A program made the position numbers and the translations under genes. A DNA stretch of 8,925 bases from Victivallales bacterium (GTDB lineage Bacteria > Verrucomicrobiota > Lentisphaeria > Oligosphaerales > Lenti-02): contig JABGQJ010000076.1 of the NCBI GenBank assembly GCA_018648945.1, positions 1,421 to 10,345 of the forward strand, written 5' to 3'. A model generated the notes under the pieces. It had not been told where the DNA came from and made no database searches. It saw only the letters and a list, made by a program, of their open reading frames with translations. This document shows, in pieces, positions 6,898-8,925 of the stretch. Each line of letters begins with the position of its first letter. The stretch's first letter is position 1.

Positions 6898-6919
6898 GAT
6901 CGCCTCGGCCGAGGAGATC
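6898..6919. promoter_or_regulatory. 22-bp near-perfect dyad, possible operator
   Basis: A perfect 12-bp palindrome, CCTCGGCCGAGG (6903-6914), is flanked symmetrically by GATC (6898-6901) and GATC (6916-6919), with one mismatched pair (G 6902, A 6915). The whole dyad has 10 of 11 pairs matched. It lies 156 bp upstream of the aldolase/dehydrogenase ATG. Its size and symmetry would suit a dimeric repressor of the LacI or GntR type, which often control sugar genes. It could instead be the by-product of a coding-like frame through the same bases. Confidence 0.35.
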
Positions 6920-7074
6920 GAGAGGGGCAAGCTCTCTTTGGGCGACAGCCTTGCACGGTTGCCGGCCAGGGCCTGCAAGATTGGCCAGGCGGGGCGTTCG
7001 TCGGCTTGCTGTCGGGGGGGTGGATGGCTAGATTCTCGGATGCTCCCGAACTCCCACCCACTAGGGCCTGAACC

Positions 7075-8925
7075 ATGCTGGAAGTAGCCAATCTCGCCGC
7101 CGCGTCTCGTGAATACGGAACCAAAGGCGGCTACGTGTTCCTGGGCGGTGGCAACACCTCCTTCAAGAACGATGAATTCCTCTACATCAAACCCAGCGGC
7201 ACCACGTTGGCCACGATCCAGGAGGACCAGTTTGTCAAGGTCCGGCGCGCGGCGTTGCAGCGCGTGTTTTCCGAAGCCATGCCCGAGTGCCCCTGGGAGC
7301 GCGAGGCCAAGGTAAAGGCGCTGATGGCCGCCGCCGTCGAGCCCGCTGGCTCTGGCCGCGCCTCCGTCGAGGCCCCGGTGCACGACGTGGTCGAGTACGC
7401 CTACGTGATCCATCTCCACCCGACCCTTGTCAACGGCATGACCTGCGCCCGCAATGGGGCCAAGGCTGTGGCCAAGCTCTTCCCGGATGCCCTCTGGATC
7501 GAGTATACCGACCCGGGCTATACGCTCTCGACCGTGGTCAAGGAGCGCCTCGACGCAGCCAAGGCCGAGCGTGGTTCGCAGCCGAAGGTCTTCTTCCTCG
7601 GCAACCATGGCGTTTTCGTGGGGGCCGATACGCTCGAAGAGATCGAGGAGATCTATGGTGGCATGACGGCCACGCTTGAGGCGGTCTATGCCGAGGCCAA
7701 CGTCATCACCGACTTGCTTGAGGTCCCGGCGGATGCCGAGACAGTCATGGCCGAGGCCCCGGCCCTGCGCAGTCTGCTTGCCGAAGACGGTCAGCGTGCC
7801 ATCGTCGCCGTGCAGGATGCCTTCGCCATTTCTCCCGGCCCCCTCTCGCCCGACCACATCGTCTACGCCAAGTCCTTCTCCTATGCGGGCGACTTCGCCG
7901 CCGAGGGCATCGCCGCCTTCGCAGAGGTGCGCAGCTACCAGCCGAAGGTGCTGGCCACGCCCGGCAAGGCCGTCTACTGCGCTGGTGCCACGCTGAAGGA
8001 CGCCCGTGCCGCCGCCACCGCCGCCAAGGATGCCGGCCTCGTGCTGCAATTGACCGAGGCCTTCGGTGGCCCCCGTTTCCTCGCCGACGAGGAATGGGGC
8101 TTCATCGAGAACTGGGAAGTGGAATCCTACCGCCGCAAGATCGCCTCCACCGGTGCGGGTAACGCCCGTCTCGCGAATCGCGTCTGCGTGGTCACCGGCG
8201 CCGCCCAGGGCTTTGGCCTCGGCATCGCCCAGGAACTCGCCGCCAATGGCGCCCACATCGTCGTCGCCGACCTCAATGTGGAGGGGGCTCAGACCACTGC
8301 CGATGAACTCAATGCCCGATTCGGGGCCGACCGCGCCATCGCCGTCGCCGTGAACATCGCCAATGAGGAATCCGTCGCCGCCATGGCCGCACAGGTGGTC
8401 CGCGAATTCGGCGGGCTGGATGTCTTTGTGGCCAATGCGGGGGTGCTCAAGGCCGGCTCTGTGAAGGAGATGACGCTCAAGGACTGGGAATTCGTCACCA
8501 GCGTCAACTACTCCGGCTACTTCCTCTGCACCAAGCATATCGCTCCCGTCCTGGCCGCGCAGACCGCCGCCGGCGGCGACTGGTGCGATATCGTTCAGAT
8601 CAACTCCAAGTCAGGCCTCGTGGGCAGCAACAAGAACGGGGCCTACGCAGGCAGCAAGTTCGGCACTATCGGCCTCACCCAGAGCTTTGCCAAGGAACTC
8701 GTCGCCGACGGGATCAAGGTCAACTCCATCTGCCCTGGCAACTACTTCGACGGTCCCCTCTGGAGCAATCCTGAGCGTGGCCTTTTCGTGCAGTATTTGC
8801 AGACCGGCAAGGTACCCGGTGCGACCACCATCGACGAGGTCCGCCGCTTCTACGAGGCACAGGTCCCCATGGCCCGAGGCTGCACCCCCGAGGACGTGAC
8901 CAAGGCCATCATGTACTGCGTCGAG
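7075..8925 (+). CDS. Bifunctional class II aldolase / short-chain dehydrogenase (rhamnulose-1-phosphate aldolase/lactaldehyde dehydrogenase type), 3' partial
   Basis: The 617 codons shown stay open to the window edge; such fusions are usually about 680-700 residues, so roughly 60-90 are missing. Residues 1-220 are a class II aldolase/adducin domain: GGGNTSF (24-30), SVEAPVH (97-103, E99 candidate catalytic Glu), and zinc-ligand candidates H113 and H115 (HLHP) and H178 (NHG). Residues about 366-617 are a Rossmann short-chain dehydrogenase: TGAAQGFG (374-381), D399 after strand 2 (favours NAD over NADP), NAG (454-456), N478, S511, and YAGSK (Y524, K528). Known relatives (RhaD/RhaE, YuxG type) cleave L-rhamnulose-1-phosphate to dihydroxyacetone phosphate and L-lactaldehyde, then oxidise the lactaldehyde. 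A fuculose-1-phosphate role is equally possible from sequence alone. The protein should be cytoplasmic. The start at ATG 7075 has only a weak AGGG (7063-7066) upstream, but the N-terminus fits the family. Confidence 0.93.
   Translation, partial: MLEVANLAAASREYGTKGGYVFLGGGNTSFKNDEFLYIKPSGTTLATIQEDQFVKVRRAALQRVFSEAMPECPWEREAKVKALMAAAVEPAGSGRASVEAPVHDVVEYAYVIHLHPTLVNGMTCARNGAKAVAKLFPDALWIEYTDPGYTLSTVVKERLDAAKAERGSQPKVFFLGNHGVFVGADTLEEIEEIYGGMTATLEAVYAEANVITDLLEVPADAETVMAEAPALRSLLAEDGQRAIVAVQDAFAISPGPLSPDHIVYAKSFSYAGDFAAEGIAAFAEVRSYQPKVLATPGKAVYCAGATLKDARAAATAAKDAGLVLQLTEAFGGPRFLADEEWGFIENWEVESYRRKIASTGAGNARLANRVCVVTGAAQGFGLGIAQELAANGAHIVVADLNVEGAQTTADELNARFGADRAIAVAVNIANEESVAAMAAQVVREFGGLDVFVANAGVLKAGSVKEMTLKDWEFVTSVNYSGYFLCTKHIAPVLAAQTAAGGDWCDIVQINSKSGLVGSNKNGAYAGSKFGTIGLTQSFAKELVADGIKVNSICPGNYFDGPLWSNPERGLFVQYLQTGKVPGATTIDEVRRFYEAQVPMARGCTPEDVTKAIMYCVE

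Larger units (their letters stand above)
6611..7074. other. Divergent intergenic region with poly-G tracts
   Basis: These 464 bases lie between the leftward STAS-like gene and the rightward aldolase/dehydrogenase gene. They contain four G runs of 7, 9, 9 and 7 bases (6670-6676, 6685-6693, 6870-6878, 7014-7020), an AT-richer patch near 6755-6770 with a minus-strand promoter match, and a 22-bp dyad at 6898-6919. No intact gene is convincing. One reading, in which the G9 tract at 6870 loses a base, would join two frames into about 115 codons (6739-7087). I do not annotate it as a gene. Confidence 0.6.

Noticed and set aside
6784..8538. 584-codon open frame on the minus strand opposite the aldolase/dehydrogenase gene
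   Set aside because: The plus strand carries clear aldolase and dehydrogenase motifs. The antisense product is repetitive in Gly, Asp, His and Leu, a typical shadow in high-GC DNA.

Overview
The window is high-GC bacterial DNA with strong Shine-Dalgarno sites. It carries a carbohydrate-degradation locus of the kind common in polysaccharide-degrading Planctomycetota, other PVC-group bacteria or Armatimonadota. That placement is an inference from gene content (a LamG domain fused to a barrel hydrolase, short lipoproteins, an aldolase/dehydrogenase fusion). No rRNA, tRNA, CRISPR array, insertion sequence or replication origin is visible.

Layout. Bases 3-86 are the 3' end of an unidentified plus-strand gene. 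It is followed closely by a 579-residue protein (113-1852) that looks like an alpha/alpha-toroid plus beta-sandwich carbohydrate-active protein. A 313-bp gap with a short CATGGAC repeat cluster leads to a probable two-gene unit: a small lipoprotein (2166-2765) and a large exported protein with a LamG-like domain and a GH42-like barrel (2794-5220). Two minus-strand genes follow: a carbon-nitrogen hydrolase (nitrilase family, 6097-5207) whose 3' end overlaps the hydrolase gene tail-to-tail by 14 bp, and a 125-residue SpoIIAA/STAS-like protein (6610-6233). A 464-bp divergent intergenic region (6611-7074) holds four poly-G tracts, a minus-strand sigma70-like promoter, a 22-bp dyad and a possible broken reading frame. 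A bifunctional class II aldolase/short-chain dehydrogenase starts at 7075 and runs off the right end. It is the best-identified gene.

How the genes may work together. The exported LamG-barrel protein and the toroid protein would act on a polysaccharide or oligosaccharide. The aldolase/dehydrogenase would split a deoxy-ketose 1-phosphate (L-rhamnulose-1-P or L-fuculose-1-P type) and oxidise the lactaldehyde released. This suggests the substrate contains rhamnose or fucose. The minus-strand pair is lower in GC by eye and has no obvious role in that pathway.

I found no clear undescribed multi-gene system. The best leads are the two unclassified carbohydrate-active proteins and the unusual 6611-7074 intergenic region.
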